A DNA stretch of 62,000 nt from Symbiodinium natans (GCA_905221605.1 CAJNDS010002485.1:20001-82000), one strand, 5' to 3'. Counted from the first letter of the stretch, positions 41,131-52,192 are shown. Numbers and translations are program-made. The notes: generated by a model not told the origin, from the sequence alone.

Positions 41131-41934
41131 AAAGTTACAGTACGGCACCACAAAGAGTTGGTGGGGTTGAGGGTGTAGCGTCACCAGGGCACCTAAACTC
41201 AACCCGTAGACCCCAAATCCTGCTTCCGGGTCCCCTAGACCCTAGGCTCCTGAACCTTCTTGAACCTCTCCACCCGAAAGACCCCGAAATCTTTAAGGTT
41301 CAGGGTTTGATCGGGGGCTTGTATAGGGCTCGAAGCTCCCATATGGGAGCCCGTATTCAACTTAGAGGGGTGAAGCCTATATATGTAGGGTTCAAGATAT
41401 AGGCGCTTGGAGATGATCTGAATGGTGCGATCTCCCTAAACCCTCTCCTTCACACATTCCGAATCCTAAAGCTTCAGCTGGCTTAGTCCCCATACCCCCC
41501 CCCCCCCCCGATCTTTCCATGGTTTAGGGTTTAGGGTTTAGGGTCGAGGGTTCAGGGTTCAGGGTTCAGGGTTTAGGTTTCTACCATTGAGATGCCTCTT
41601 GCAGGTGACCCATCCACATGCATCAAAATGACCGATCTTCGGCAGGGTTTGGGAGCCTCCTTGTTGGGGGTTTGGGTTAGGGTTTGGGGTTTAGGGCTTG
41701 GGGTTCAGGGTTTGGGGTTTTCGGGTTCTAGGGTTTTGGGGTTTTGAGGTTTTAGGGTTTTAGGGTTTTTGGGTTTTTGGGTTTTAGGGTTTTAGGGATT
41801 TAGGGTTTTAGGGTGGTCCCATGCTTTGGGCGCCCTACCCCTAAGGAGACGTACTTTCACAAGTGGCGCGAAGACTTCCTACCTTCGCCTCCGACTCATT
41901 CAAACGCACCTACGGTTCGCCACGTCTAAATCCC
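41131..41934. other. mosaic with degenerate G-rich arrays
   Basis: TTTAGGG/TTCAGGG units lie at 41520-41580, and TTTGGGG, TTTTAGGG and TTTTTGGG variants at 41665-41815. A C-run lies at 41499-41509. No gene was seen. Confidence 0.45.
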
Positions 41935-42085
41935 TTTGAAAAGATTCATACATATGATCCTCTTCAGACGCATCAGGGAAATACATAATAAATATTTAAC
42001 ATTTAACCCTTTGAAAATAGGCATACATATGGTCCTCTTAAACCCCATAAGGGAAACAACGTACCCCAAGGGCCTACGCAGACAC
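41935..42085. repeat. dispersed repeat J, partly duplicated (copy J3)
   Basis: The phrase CCCTTTGAAAA, CATACATATGATCCTCTT occurs twice (41933 and 42008), followed by ACCCCATAAGGGAAAC and CCCAAGGGCCTACGC. Confidence 0.55.
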
Positions 42086-43280
42086 AAAGCCAAACCTCAA
42101 CCCTCCCACTCCCTGCTTCACACCACCAATCCTGTTGGTTTAGGTGCAATGAGAGGCTTGGAGTTTTGCCTTAATAACCCGAAACGGAATAAACAAAACA
42201 AAAAAACATTAAACAAAAACAAAAAAAACAGTATCGGACAAAGCGCCGTCAAGGTTGGCGATGTTGCCGTTGACTGCGGCAAACTGATTCGCAAGCTCCC
42301 GCCTGGGGCCAGAGAGCCCTAAACCTTTAGGGGTTAGGGTTTAGGGCTTAGGGTTTAGGGTTTAGGGTTCCAAAATTGCATCCTCAACACCCTTGAAAGC
42401 CTGGAACCCTAAACCCCTGAAGGCCCTATACCCTTGGGGTACTTTCGCTCTAGACCCCGGGGCCAATACTTCAGAACCCTTTAAAGAAGGCAAGGGACTG
42501 TGGACCTTCCTTTGGGGTTTAGGGCTTAGGGTTTAGGATTTAGGGCTGAGGGTTAGGGATCCATGTACCTATCCAGTATATGCTTGGGCCTCTAAGGGGT
42601 TCCTACAATAGTAGCTTTAGGGCCCAAGTAGAGGCTCGATAGGCACCATGGATCCTTAGGGTAAATCCTGAAGCCCCATCCCGGGGTGCAGGAGTTGAAG
42701 CTCATAGGGCTTAGGGTTTAGGGTTTCGGGTTTAGGACTTAGGGGTTCGGGCTAGGCCGGGACAGGATTTGTCACAGGACTGAGGGGGCGGGAAGTAGCC
42801 ACCAGGGAAGCTTACTTACTATAGGGGCCAAAATAACCAGAAGAGGGTTTTCGGGGTTGCTAATGCTAAGGTATATATATCTGGGGACCATAAACACTCC
42901 ACCTTAACCTTATATCCCAGTGCGTAATGCTTCTGCCCCCTTTGTTCGACAATGTCAGGGAGCCTTAGGTGCTTGGGGGTTTGGGCTCCGGGGGTTTAGG
43001 GTTTGGGGCTTCGGGCTTAGGGCTTAGGGTTTAAGTAGGGTGTATAGGGCCCCCAGGCAAGTGGGCACGCTGAAAAGTGGGCCATTGGCACTCAGGGCAG
43101 AATGATTGAGCTATGGATAGCTCGAGTCTTCAATCTAGACTCCCCTCGTTTAGCCTCATAGCCAGAGTCCTGATATTCCCTTGGGTTGTTTAATAAGCAA
43201 CAACATGTCATTCCCAAGAAAACTATGAAAATCGGGTTTCTTGGGCTGGGAAGACCGCTGGAAGGCCTTCATAAACTACC
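42086..43280. other. array/element mosaic
   Basis: TTTAGGG units lie at 42330-42368, 42513-42555 and 42708-42740. A partial family C end lies at 42460-42501 (TACTTCAGAACCCTTTAAAG). A family F copy lies at 42557-42661 with ends GGATCCATGTACC and CACCATGGATCCTTAGGG. Two frames crossing it are unrecognised. Confidence 0.5.
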
Positions 43281-43420
43281 TGGAGGTTCATGGTACTTAC
43301 TAACCAATTATAACTGTACTTATAACCCGCCTGTAAGCCCCTAAAGCACCCTAATGTGATTCTAGGTACAGTTAGAAGTGCAGTAGTTTAATTGGTGAAT
43401 ATGTACCATGACCCTCCAAG
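43281..43420. mobile_element. MITE-like element, family D (copy D2)
   Basis: Inverted ends TGGAGGTTCATGGTACTTAC and ATGTACCATGACCCTCCA, with ACCAATTATAACTGTACTT inside. Confidence 0.82.
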
Positions 43421-43514
43421 TAAAACCCTAAACCCTACACCCTAAACCCTAAACCCGAAGCGCTAAACCCTAAACCCTAAACCCTAAACCCTAGCGGGCT
43501 CCAAAAAAGCAAGC

Positions 43515-43584
43515 CCAGGCGCAGCTGCTTCTCGGCGCCATCTAGGTCCCAGGACACCGTCTTGACGGCATCCTCGGCCGTCCA
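43515..43584 (-). CDS. candidate micro-exon, unknown protein
   Basis: The minus acceptor is CTTTGGGTAG|TGG. The frame includes EDAVKTVSWDLDGAEKQLRL. The donor would be GC (CGCCTGG|GCTTGC). CCCTAAA lies left (43428-43495) and TTTAGGG right (43628-43663). No family was recognised. Confidence 0.33.
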
Positions 43585-43664
43585 CTACCCAAAGAGGTCC
43601 AAGCTCCGATTTGGGGGCAAAGACCCAGGGTTTAGGGTTTAGGGTTTAGGGTTTAGGGTTTAGG

Positions 43665-43760
43665 GTACCTATTTAGAAAATACTTGGGCCTTACAGGAGT
43701 TCTTATGCAGTAGCTTTAGGGCCCAAACATGTACTATATGTGTACATGGGCCCTTAGGGT
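43665..43760. mobile_element. family F element, diverged (copy F4)
   Basis: It contains TACTTGGGCCTTACAGGAGT and GTAGCTTTAGGGCCCAA in the same order as the copies at 34333 and 42557, but the CCATGGATCC ends are lost. Confidence 0.55.
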
Positions 43761-45092
43761 TAACTGTAAACACCTGTAGTCCAGTACAGAGTCAAGACTC
43801 CCAGTAAGGGTTTCAGGTTTAGGGTTCAGGGTTTTAGGGTTGAGGGTTTGGGGTTTAGGGTTTAGGGTTTCAGGGTTTCAGGGTTTTAGGGTTTAGGGTT
43901 TCAGGGTTTTAGGGTTTAGGGTTTGGGGTTTAGGCTTTAACCCCTGCCGGCTCAAAGGGGGGGGGGGGGGGGGGTCCATACATACATAGCTCTCGGTTCT
44001 CCCAAGCAGAATAATTTGGGTGCATAGTAAGGGAACCACACCAACATGATCTTCACATAGCAAAACTGACCATGCAAACACAGCAGTCGGAACGACACAA
44101 TGTAGCGGGAGTAGCGGGACTTTTCCCTGGCCAAGGTGATGTAAGGGGTATTTTGAGTACAGGAGGCGTGGCTACGACCTGCAAAACGGTCCAGTTTGGA
44201 TGGCCATCAGGCTTCTTCAACTGGACAGTTAGCAGACTCTACCCTAAACCCTAAACCCTAAACCCGAAAAGCAGGGAGGTGGTGGGTCTGGTCGGGTTCT
44301 GGGTACGGCATGAGAGTCAGCCCGGGCATGGCGCAGCAGCCCGAATCAAGCAGTGTGGCACCAATGTTGGGTTCACACCAGTTGGGCTTTAGGGGGTTTA
44401 GGGTTTAGGGTGTAGGGTTTAGAGTGTAGGGTGTAGGGTTTAGGGTCAGCTGGGATTTTGGGGGTTTAGGGGTTCCGGAATGTAGTATTTTAGGTTATGA
44501 GATGTTGGCCACGGCTTTGGTCGCAGCGTCTTTTGCGAATGCTTTTTGCGTTGCGGATTTCTTGCGGCTTGCGGCTTGGGTTGCAGATTTTTGGGTTTAG
44601 GGTTTAGGGTCTGAAAAATCAGCGATCGCATCTGCAACAAATCTGCAACCCAAGTCGTCACCCTGGCTGCAACTCCCCGGGGCCGTGTGGGTTCATCTGC
44701 ACATTCCCGAAACCCTATACATCTGCAAAAATTTAAATGGGTCTTACAATATGCCGTGGCTGACTGCGTTTGGCGTTTAGGGCTTTATGGAGGGCTTGAA
44801 GGTTTTGAGCCCTCAGCCCTACCTAGCGACCTAGCGTAGCAAAACAAAGGTAATAGCCCCCCCCCCCCCCCCCGCCCCCCAAGAATTCATAAAGACCTCC
44901 TCTAGGTAACTCAAACCGAAGACTGTAGCTGAGCCCTAAACCCTAAACCCTGAACCCCGAGCCCAGGGCCTCCAGCGACCTCACCTGCTGCAAACCTTCG
45001 ATCGAAGGGGGCGGTGGGGGACGGCAATCTTCGCGGGCGGGGGCGTCATGACCCCAAAGGTGTCAACCCACAACCAGCGTGATCATGGCTTA
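43761..45092. other. array/spacer mosaic
   Basis: Degenerate TTTAGGG units lie at 43806-43938 and 44393-44445, CCCTAAA at 44241-44263 and 44935-44958. G- and C-runs lie at 43958-43974 and 44860-44873. The stretch 44515-44590 repeats TTGCGG/TTGCAG phrases. No gene was recognised. Confidence 0.45.
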
Positions 45093-45208
45093 GACACATG
45101 GGTGGTTGTCAAAATTGTGGTCCCTTTTTGGATCCCTATTATACTATGGCACCTCATATCTAGGGTACCCCACAAGGGATCATAATCTTGACGACCACCC
45201 ACATGTGT
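45093..45208. mobile_element. MITE-like element, family G (copy G2)
   Basis: Inverted ends ACACATGGGTGGTTGTCAAA and TTGACGACCACCCACATGTG; the ends are longer than can be seen in G1. Confidence 0.82.
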
Positions 45209-45512
45209 GTCTTTATCAAAAGATTTGTAGCGTATGGGCCCATACTTTGATCATGTGGCCGAAGCCCTGAACCCTAAATCTCAAGCCCGATAAGTCCTGA
45301 ACGCTAAGCCCCTAAACCTTGAAGGCATGGGGGAAAACCCTAAACCCTAAACTCTACACCCTAAACCCTAAACCCTAAATCCTCTCTAAAGCCAAAACTC
45401 TTAGACGGACGCGTCTGAGGGCCTTTAAGGCTGGCGAGGCACCTCCTTGAAGCTTTCAAGTTCTTACTTCTTGTCTACAACTACAACCCAGAAACACAAA
45501 CCCCTAAAGTTA
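45209..45512. other. CCCTAAA scraps in unique DNA
   Basis: CCCTAAA units lie at 45338-45385. No gene was seen. Confidence 0.45.
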
Positions 45513-45605
45513 GGATGTTCCCCCTTATACCAACAGTCCTGAATAGGGATGATCATAGGGATGGTACCTCGATTAGGGACTGTTAGGAGAAAGGGGGAAC
45601 ATCCC
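45513..45605. mobile_element. MITE-like element, family A (copy A3)
   Basis: Inverted ends GGATGTTCCCCCTTATACCA and GAGAAAGGGGGAACATCC, with ACAGTCCTGAATAGGGATGA inside. Confidence 0.82.
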
Positions 45606-46082
45606 AAAAGCACAAGGCTCTGCAAAAGACACAGCCCTAAGCCCCGAACCCCCCCCCCCCCCCCCCCCAACTCAGGTTGAGAACCTATCTGAGGCCTACC
45701 CCCACCCCAAGAAACCGTATCTGCGCAGGTTACCTGGCTTTCAGCAAGCAACAAGCACCGAAAAAGTAGGCCTTGGGGATCCCAAACTCCGCCCTCGCTC
45801 CGACCCCCAACACCCCAAAACCCTCTCAACCACCCCAGACCCCTTAGGTCAATCCTGCAGGGATTGTTTTGGTTACCAAATGACGTTTACTGACCTGAAG
45901 CAAGGGGCTCTTGAACTTCGTTTGTTGGGGACTCTGCTTTCTATCCTTCCAGCGGTCCGGACGGACTGACGCCGAGGCGCATCGCTCAACCGCTGACGTC
46001 GATGCCACGCCCTCCTCCGCTACTCAGCATGCAACATGTGGGTTTAGGGTTATACGGTTTGGGGTTTAGGGTTAAGGGTTAT
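45606..46082. other. unique DNA with C-run
   Basis: A C-run lies at 45651-45668. The minus frame 45464-45829 crosses it and element A3 and is not called. Confidence 0.4.
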
Positions 46083-46345
46083 CGGGTTCTAGGGTTATAG
46101 GCTTATAGGGTTATAGGCTCATAGGGTTATAGGGTTATAGGGTTCTAGGGTTCTAGGGTTATAGGGTTATAGGGTTATAGGGCTATAGGGTTATAGGGTT
46201 ATAGGGTCATAGGGTTATAGGGTTATAGGGTCATAGGGTTATAGGGTCATAGGGTTATAGGGTTATAGGCTTATAGGGTTATAGGCTTGTAGGGTCATAG
46301 GGTTATAGGGTTATAGGGTTATAGGGTTATAGGGTTTACGGTTCG
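46083..46345. repeat. 8-bp GGGTTATA variant array
   Basis: About 32 copies of GGGTTATA with GGGTCATA, GGGTTCTA and GGCTTATA variants. Confidence 0.95.
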
Positions 46346-47473
46346 TCGACGAAAGCAGGTTTGCCGTTCACAGGGGCAAAGTCCCCTGGGGAAAGGTCAT
46401 CCAGCAATCCACAACATTCCCTGTGAGGCTTGCTCTTCCCCAAACCCCTCAACGCAACCCCCCCCGCCCCTGTCCCCCCTTCCCCAAACTTTAAACCCTC
46501 TCAACCCTCTAAACACTCTAAACCCTCCAAACCCTGTAAACGCTCTAAATTTCTAAACCCTCTAAACCCTAAAAACCCTAAACACCCTGGAATTAAGCCC
46601 AACAAGCGCCTGCGGCAAGGCCGAAAGCCGGGCTTTGATCCCACCCACCTCCTGCAGGCTCGTGGTTTGGGGTTTGGGGTTTAGGGTTTGGGGTTTGGGG
46701 TTTGGGGTTTAGGGTTTAGGGTCTGTACTATGCAGAGGCCTTCATAAGTATAATAGAGCTTTCGGGGGGGGGGGGGGGTATCTATAGTCTATTGATAGGG
46801 ACCACAAGGGAATAGCATCAGAAACTATTCCGACCCCAATATTGGGCTGAACCTTATGTCCTGCAGAGTTTTGGGTTTAGGGTTTAGGGCTTAGGGCTTG
46901 TGAACGAGGAGCCCACGCACACGAGTTTCGGGTTCGGGGCTTAGATCGGATTGACGTCCCCAGAAAACGAGAACCCTTTCTTCCGCATTCGGGAAACCGC
47001 AACAAATAGTTTCACAATTCTACATACGTACAAAATGACACCCTACGCCCCTAGATTTCCAGAGCCCCGCACACGCGGATGCAATGATCTTTATTTCCTG
47101 ATCCAGCCACTTCCCAGATCCATAGAACGGTCTATCCTCAAACCCGAAAACCCGAAACCCTAGAAACCCTAAACCCTCAACCGCAAACTAAAATTGTAAA
47201 CCCCAAACGCTGTTTGCTTAAACCCGAACGCAGACCCTCTCTGAAGATATTCAAGCTCACTTTCCAACAGGGCATTCGCATACTGAAACACTTTACATGA
47301 TTCTTAGCCTTCGAAACCCTAAACCTAAACCCTAACCCTAAACCCTAAACCCTAAACCCTAAACAACCCCAAAATCTTGAACGACCCCAAATCCTGAACC
47401 TTCATCCCTCGACCCGAACCGTGGGCAACTGGTGGGTGTTTTTCTGAGTCTTAGGGCTTGGGGCTTTACTCTA
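46346..47473. other. array/spacer mosaic
   Basis: CCCTCTAAA-type units lie at 46492-46590, TTTGGGG/TTTAGGG at 46665-46725 and CCCTAAA at 47315-47365. A G-run lies at 46766-46778. No gene was recognised. Confidence 0.45.
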
Positions 47474-47563
47474 CTTTGGAGTAGACCCTGGAAAAAAGTA
47501 TATACTTTTGGGGGTATATGTAGCTATAGTAGGAACCCAGAACCAAAACACGCATTCAAGTCC
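47474..47563. mobile_element. family E element, right end lost (copy E3)
   Basis: It starts CTTTGGAGTAGACCCTGG and contains AGGAACCCAGAACCAAAACA, then diverges where the right terminal repeat should be. Confidence 0.7.
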
Positions 47564-47599
47564 TAAACCCTGCACCCACGAAGCTGCCCAAAAACCAAA

Positions 47600-47660
47600 G
47601 TCTAAACCCTAAACCCTAAACCCTAAACCCTAAACCCTAAACCCTAAACCCTAAACCCAC
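47600..47660. repeat. CCCTAAA array
   Basis: About eight units. Confidence 0.92.
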
Positions 47661-47731
47661 GGGCCTCGCTGAGAACCGCCACCTGGCCACTCCCAACAGC
47701 TGGTGCAGGGCTTAGGTTCCTTAAGGAGCAA

Positions 47732-48040
47732 ATGAACCCTAACATTGGGGGTTTAGGGTTTAGGGTTTAGGGTTTAGGGTTTAGGGTTAGGGTTTAGGGT
47801 TAGGGTTTAGGGTTCAGGGTTTAGGGCTTAGGGCTTCGGGTTTAGGGTTTAGGGTTTAGGGTTTGGTAAGGGATTAGGGATTAGGGATTAGGGATTAGGG
47901 TTTAGGGATTAGGGATTAGGGTTTAGGGTTTAGGGTTTAGGGTTTAGGGTTTAGGGTCATCGACCCTATGCTACTCTAATTTCCCTAATTTCAGGTATAT
48001 GGAATTATATGGACCATGAGGCTTTCAGGATTTCAGGTGC
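47732..48040. repeat. dispersed repeat P split by a telomere-type array (filled site)
   Basis: Left part ATGAACCCTAACATTGGG (47733-47750) and right part TCATCGACCCTATGCTACTC onward (from 47957) match the uninterrupted copy at 41046. Between them lie about 29 units: TTTAGGG, a few TTAGGG and TTCAGGG, and a block of seven GGGATTA units at about 47868-47915. Confidence 0.85.
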
Positions 48041-48564
48041 TCTCCAAGGAGGTTATGGGTTCGCGCGGATTTGAGGTTTAGGCTTTCGACGACGTGACTT
48101 CCGGGTTTAGGGTTTAGGGTTTAGGGTTTAGGGTTTAGGATTTAGGGTTTAGGGAGACTTTTAACCTGCACAGGCTTGAGAAACCCGCTCTTCTTCCTGG
48201 ATGGGTCATTTTCACATGGGTTGGTGGTCTGTTTCAGTAGGGTTCTGTTTTCTGGGGGCATATATTGAGGTTCTTATTAGGGTGTCTAGGCGCTACATTT
48301 AAGGTATAACGGTAACAGATAGTTGTGAGGCCTAAACCCTTGACACTCGTGGCCAAGACTGGAGGGCTGATGTTGAGGGACTAGATCCATGAACTCTAAA
48401 CGCCTAAATCCCGTTCTTTCTGGGGATACCTCTAGATTCTGATCCGCTTCATGACAGTACCCTGGACGTAAGGGCACCAGCCCTAAATCCTAAACCGGCC
48501 GCTCACAGCGGTTAAAGTCAAGCATGTATCAGCAGTGCCTTACTTCCCCAATAACCAGGAGCAA
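48041..48564. other. TTTAGGG array and unique DNA
   Basis: TTTAGGG units lie at 48104-48155. The minus frame 48286-48477 is unrecognised. Confidence 0.45.
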
Positions 48565-48797
48565 GTAAGGTTAAGCTGTGCTATGCCTGCTGGGTGTCGG
48601 TGTGCCACTGCAAAGAGTCCGAGGAGTCGGTGTGCCACTGCGAAGAGTCCGAGGAGTCGGTGTGCCACTGCGAAGAGTCGGCCTGCCAGGAGTGGTTGTG
48701 GTTCGACGAGTCGTTGTGCCTGGCTCCATTGGAGTGGCGGCTTTCCTTCTTGTCCTTTTTCTGCGCAGACCAGGCCTCCGAGATTCTTCTTTGAAGA
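48565..48797 (+). CDS. possible small exon with Cys-His repeats
   Basis: A plus frame begins after a stop at 48552-48554, reads SKVKLCYACWV, then three 10-residue repeats of the form SVCHCEESEE, then EWLWFDESLCLAPLEW, and ends at a stop near 48794. The DNA has a 30-bp tandem repeat at 48595-48684. All three plus frames are open through the repeat, so coding is not proven. Cys/His spacing (CHC) resembles no domain I can name. Confidence 0.28.
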
Positions 48798-49585
48798 AGA
48801 AAAGCCAGCTCAAACCCTTAACGCTCAAAGAACCCAAAATTCTCAGTTAAGCGAAAATACCTGAAAAATTGCATAGGGATCCTTAACAGTGTGTATGGTG
48901 GATTCACTGTCGCGTACCCGAATCGTTTCGGGTTTGTTTTGACATCTCTGTCCCGCGACAATGCCCACCAAATAAGGAAACCCGAAAATTAAATTTCGCC
49001 TCTTGGCTAAGTAAGGTGCAGCTCCAAGCCACGCTTACTTCTGAGTTGGCGGCGCTCTCGCTGAGGGTTTAGGGTTGAGGGTGCAGGGTACAACGCTCCG
49101 ACTGGTGCAGCGCGAGGCTGAAAGAGAGAAGCGGCGCCTGCTTCTGAGGGCGAATATAGGGCAGCAGAGCTCAAAAGTCTGATACAGCGGTTTAGGAGGG
49201 CTTAGGGTTTAGGGTTTAGGGCTTCATCGGGTTTGGGTTTTCGGGTTTTGGGAGCTCTCGCGTACCTCTCTTGAGCGTGCAGAGCTTTCCATTGGAGGTT
49301 CACGGCCTGGGGGTCCGATGGGGCGGGTTCGTGACCCTAAACCCTAAACCCTAATCCCTAAACCCCAAACCCGAATCCTTGATACCCTTATCCAAACCCG
49401 ACAGGCAGCTGAGGGTCTAGGATTAGGGTTTTAGGGTCAGGGTTTGGGGTTTACGGTTTAGTGCGCCCGCCTGCTGTGATGACGCCGGATCGCCGGGCAA
49501 GGTCGCCACGCGTGCAGACAAGGATCCCAGCTCCTCTGAGCCCGAAAGCAGTGATTCTTGGGGTTTGAGGGTTTGGGGTTTAGGG
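48798..49585. other. unique DNA with short arrays
   Basis: TTTAGGG units lie at 49062-49088, 49203-49222 and 49565-49585, CCCTAAA at 49333-49372. The spacer 49462-49553 is open on both strands and left uncalled. Confidence 0.4.
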
Positions 49586-49668
49586 TCCCTAAACCCTCTA
49601 AGCCCTAAGCCCTAAGCCCTAAGCCCTAAGCCCTAAGCCCTAAGCCCTAAGCCCTAAGCCCTAAGCCC
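49586..49668. repeat. CCCTAAG variant array
   Basis: Eleven CCCTAAG heptamers, then CCCTAAA resumes to 49690. A head-to-head change from TTTAGGG lies just left at about 49586. Confidence 0.93.
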
Positions 49669-49882
49669 TAAACCCTAAACCCTAAACCCTACCTGAAACC
49701 CTAAACCCCAAGCCCAAAACCCCACTTGCCACAAGTGTCATTGGCCAATTGACCCTTGGTAGCCCAGTAACCATACTTTAACAAGGGCATCCCTTGTTGG
49801 GGGGGGGGGGGGGTGGTTGCTCCATCAGGGAACCTTGACCCAAAAAATGGAGCAAAAGGGTTTAGGGTTTAGGGCTCTATGT

Positions 49883-49966
49883 GTGTGTGTATATGTATAC
49901 ATAGATATGTATATATGTATATGGTCACCCCCCCCCTCTCGACAGACCCCGGAATTGTATTTCCGG
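49883..49966. repeat. left arm of a 2.3-kb spaced inverted repeat
   Basis: TATATGTATATGGTCACCCC through CTCTCGACAGACCCCGGAA is the inverse of 52125-52180. It contains a TG/TA microsatellite and a C-run. Confidence 0.75.
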
Positions 49967-50009
49967 TCTGTCCAGGAAGGGGGGGGGGGGGGGGAAGAGC
50001 ACCACTCCA

Positions 50010-50870
50010 AAATTCCTCGGGTTTCCAAAATCCAAAATTCCAAAAATCCCAACCCAAGTTTCGGATTTTTGGAAACTCGAGCGGGAGCCTCAAAATCCCA
50101 AAATCGAGCTCCCGCTCGAGTTTCCAAAAATCCAAAAACCCACCCCAAGGTTTGGATTTTTTGGAAACTCGAGCGGGAGACCCACAATCCAAAATTCCTC
50201 GAGTTTCCAAAATTCCAAAATCCAAAAATCCCAACCCAAGTTTCGGAATTTTGGAACTCGAGCGGGAGCCTCAAAATCCAAAAAACGAGCTCCCGGTCGA
50301 GTTTCGCAAATTCCAAAAATCAAAAAAACCCACCCCAAGGTTTGGATTTTTGGAAACTCGAGCGGGAGACCCACAATCCAAAATTCCTCGAGTTTCCAAA
50401 ATTCCCAAAATCCAAAAATCCCAACCCAAGTTTCGGATTTTTGGAAACTCGAGCGGGAGCCTCAAAATCCGAAATTCGAGCTCCCGCTCGAGTTTCCAAA
50501 AATCCAAACCTTGGGGTGGATTTTTTTTGGATTTTTGGAATTTCGGAAACTCGAGCGGGAGCTCGATTCTTGGATTTTGAGGCTCCCGCTCGAGTTTCCA
50601 AAAATCCAAACCTTGGGGTGGATTTTTCGGATTTTTGGAATTTCGGAAACTCGAGCGGGAGCTCGATTTTGGGATTTTGAGGCTCCCGCTCGAGTTTCCA
50701 AATATCCGAAACTTGGGTTGGATTTTTTTGTTTTTGGAGTTTTTGAAACTCGAGCGGGAGCTCGAATTTTGGATTTTGAGGCTCCCGCTCGAGTTTCCAA
50801 AACTCAAACCTTGGGGTGGGTTTTTTGGATTTTTGGAATTTTGGAAACTGGAGTTTTGGTAAGATTTTTT
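50010..50870. repeat. hairpin-rich satellite (CTCGAGTTTCCAAAAATCC)
   Basis: Alternating inverted blocks of CTCCCGCTCGAGTTTCCAAA and TTTGGAAACTCGAGCGGGAG occur about sixteen times, separated by AAAATCCAAAA, CCCACCCCAAGG or CCCAACCCAAGTTTCGG. The left half is mostly one orientation and the right half (from about 50500) the inverse. Long frames on both strands (for example 49817-50680 plus, 50271-50807 minus) are translation of the repeat. Confidence 0.92.
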
Positions 50871-50884
50871 CAGGGGTTCTACAC

Positions 50885-50945
50885 GGTTTAGGGTTTAGGG
50901 TTTAGGGTTTAGTGTTTGGGGTTTAGGGTTTAGGGTTTAGGGATT
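50885..50945. repeat. TTTAGGG array inside the inverted-repeat block
   Basis: Eight units with TAGTGTT and TTTGGGG variants. Confidence 0.88.
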
Positions 50946-50949
50946 TTAC

Positions 50950-52070
50950 TCAGATTCCTTCTCATGTTAACAGGACTCCTATGACTTATAACCGGTTCTT
51001 TTCAATTCGTTAAGGGTCCCTATTCATTTTAATAGGCTTCCTATTTACTTTGATCGGTTCCGAACTTTTTTTTGATAGCATTCCTATGAATTCAATAGAG
51101 GATTCCTATTTATTTTCATAGGATTCCAATAAAGTTTCATAGGGTTCCTAATTATTCTAATAAGGCTCCTACTGATGTAATAAGATTCCTATCAATTTTA
51201 GGGTTCTTATTCATGTTAATGGCATTCGTATTAATGTTAATAGAGGTCTCATTCGTTTGAAAGGAATTCGTTTGAAAGGAATTCGTATTGGTTTAGGCTC
51301 ATATTCATTTAGTAGGGTTCCCATTAATTCTTGTTTTGCGAATCTTATTTTTCATAGGAGTCCTAGTAGTTCCTATTAATCTTCACCGCATTCTCTTGAT
51401 TTGTTAAGGGTTCCTATTCATTTTAATAGGCTTCCTATTAGCTTCTCCGATACATTTCGGTAGGATTCCGAAAGATTCCTACTTATCTTCATAGGATTCC
51501 AATAAAGTTTCACATGGTTCCTAATTATTTTGATAAAGCTCCTACTAATGCAATAAGATTCACATCAATTTCAGAGCTCTTACTCATGTTCATTGGATTC
51601 GTATTATTGGTTTAGGCTCATATTAATTTTAGTAGGATTCCGATTAGTTAAGGGTTCACTTTGTTTTTTGGGAGTCCCATTGGTTCCTATTAATTTTAGT
51701 AGGGGTCCTCTTCAGTGTATTAGGATTCCTATCAATTATAATGCGCTTCTCATTGAATTTAATAGGGTTCCTATTCATGTTAGTAGCTTCCTGTTAGTTT
51801 TTTTGCAATTCCGATTAATTTTAATAGGGTTCCTATGGATTTAAGTAGAGGATACCTATTTGTGTTTGTAAGATTCCAATAAATTTTCATAGTTTGCCTA
51901 TTTTTAATAAGGCTCCTACAAATGTAATATAATATGATTCCTATCAACTTTAAATAGGGTTCTGTCATTTGAATAGGTTTCCGTTGAGCTTAATAGTATT
52001 AAGGGTTCTCATAAATTTCAAGGGGTTCCTCTTCATTTCATAAGATTCCTATTAAAACAAAATGAATCCT
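50950..52070. repeat. AT-rich degenerate repeat, GGATTCCTATTNATTTTAATA
   Basis: About 1.1 kb of diverged units of roughly 30-36 bp built on AGGNTTCCTATTAATTTTAA, with repeated GGTTCCTAATTATT and AATAAGGCTCCTA phrases. One longer segment (about 51060-51250) seems repeated at 51480-51620. AT-rich, with no telomere-type units. Frames 51593-51844 and 51780-51968 are by-products. Confidence 0.85.
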
Positions 52071-52109
52071 ATGCACCCCACTGTGTGCAGCCATGCTGTC
52101 CGTCGCGCC

Positions 52110-52192
52110 CTCAGCCTTTTTTTCGCTTCCGGGGTCTGTCGAGGGGGGGGGGGGTGAGCATATACATATATATATAGATGCATGCCAGCTTC
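52110..52192. repeat. right arm of the 2.3-kb spaced inverted repeat
   Basis: TTCCGGGGTCTGTCGAGGGG through GGTGAGCATATACATATATA is the inverse of the left arm at 49883-49966. Confidence 0.75.

Noticed and set aside
49817-50680. 287-codon frame
   Set aside because: It is repeat-encoded; the inverse strand has equally long frames over the same hairpin satellite.
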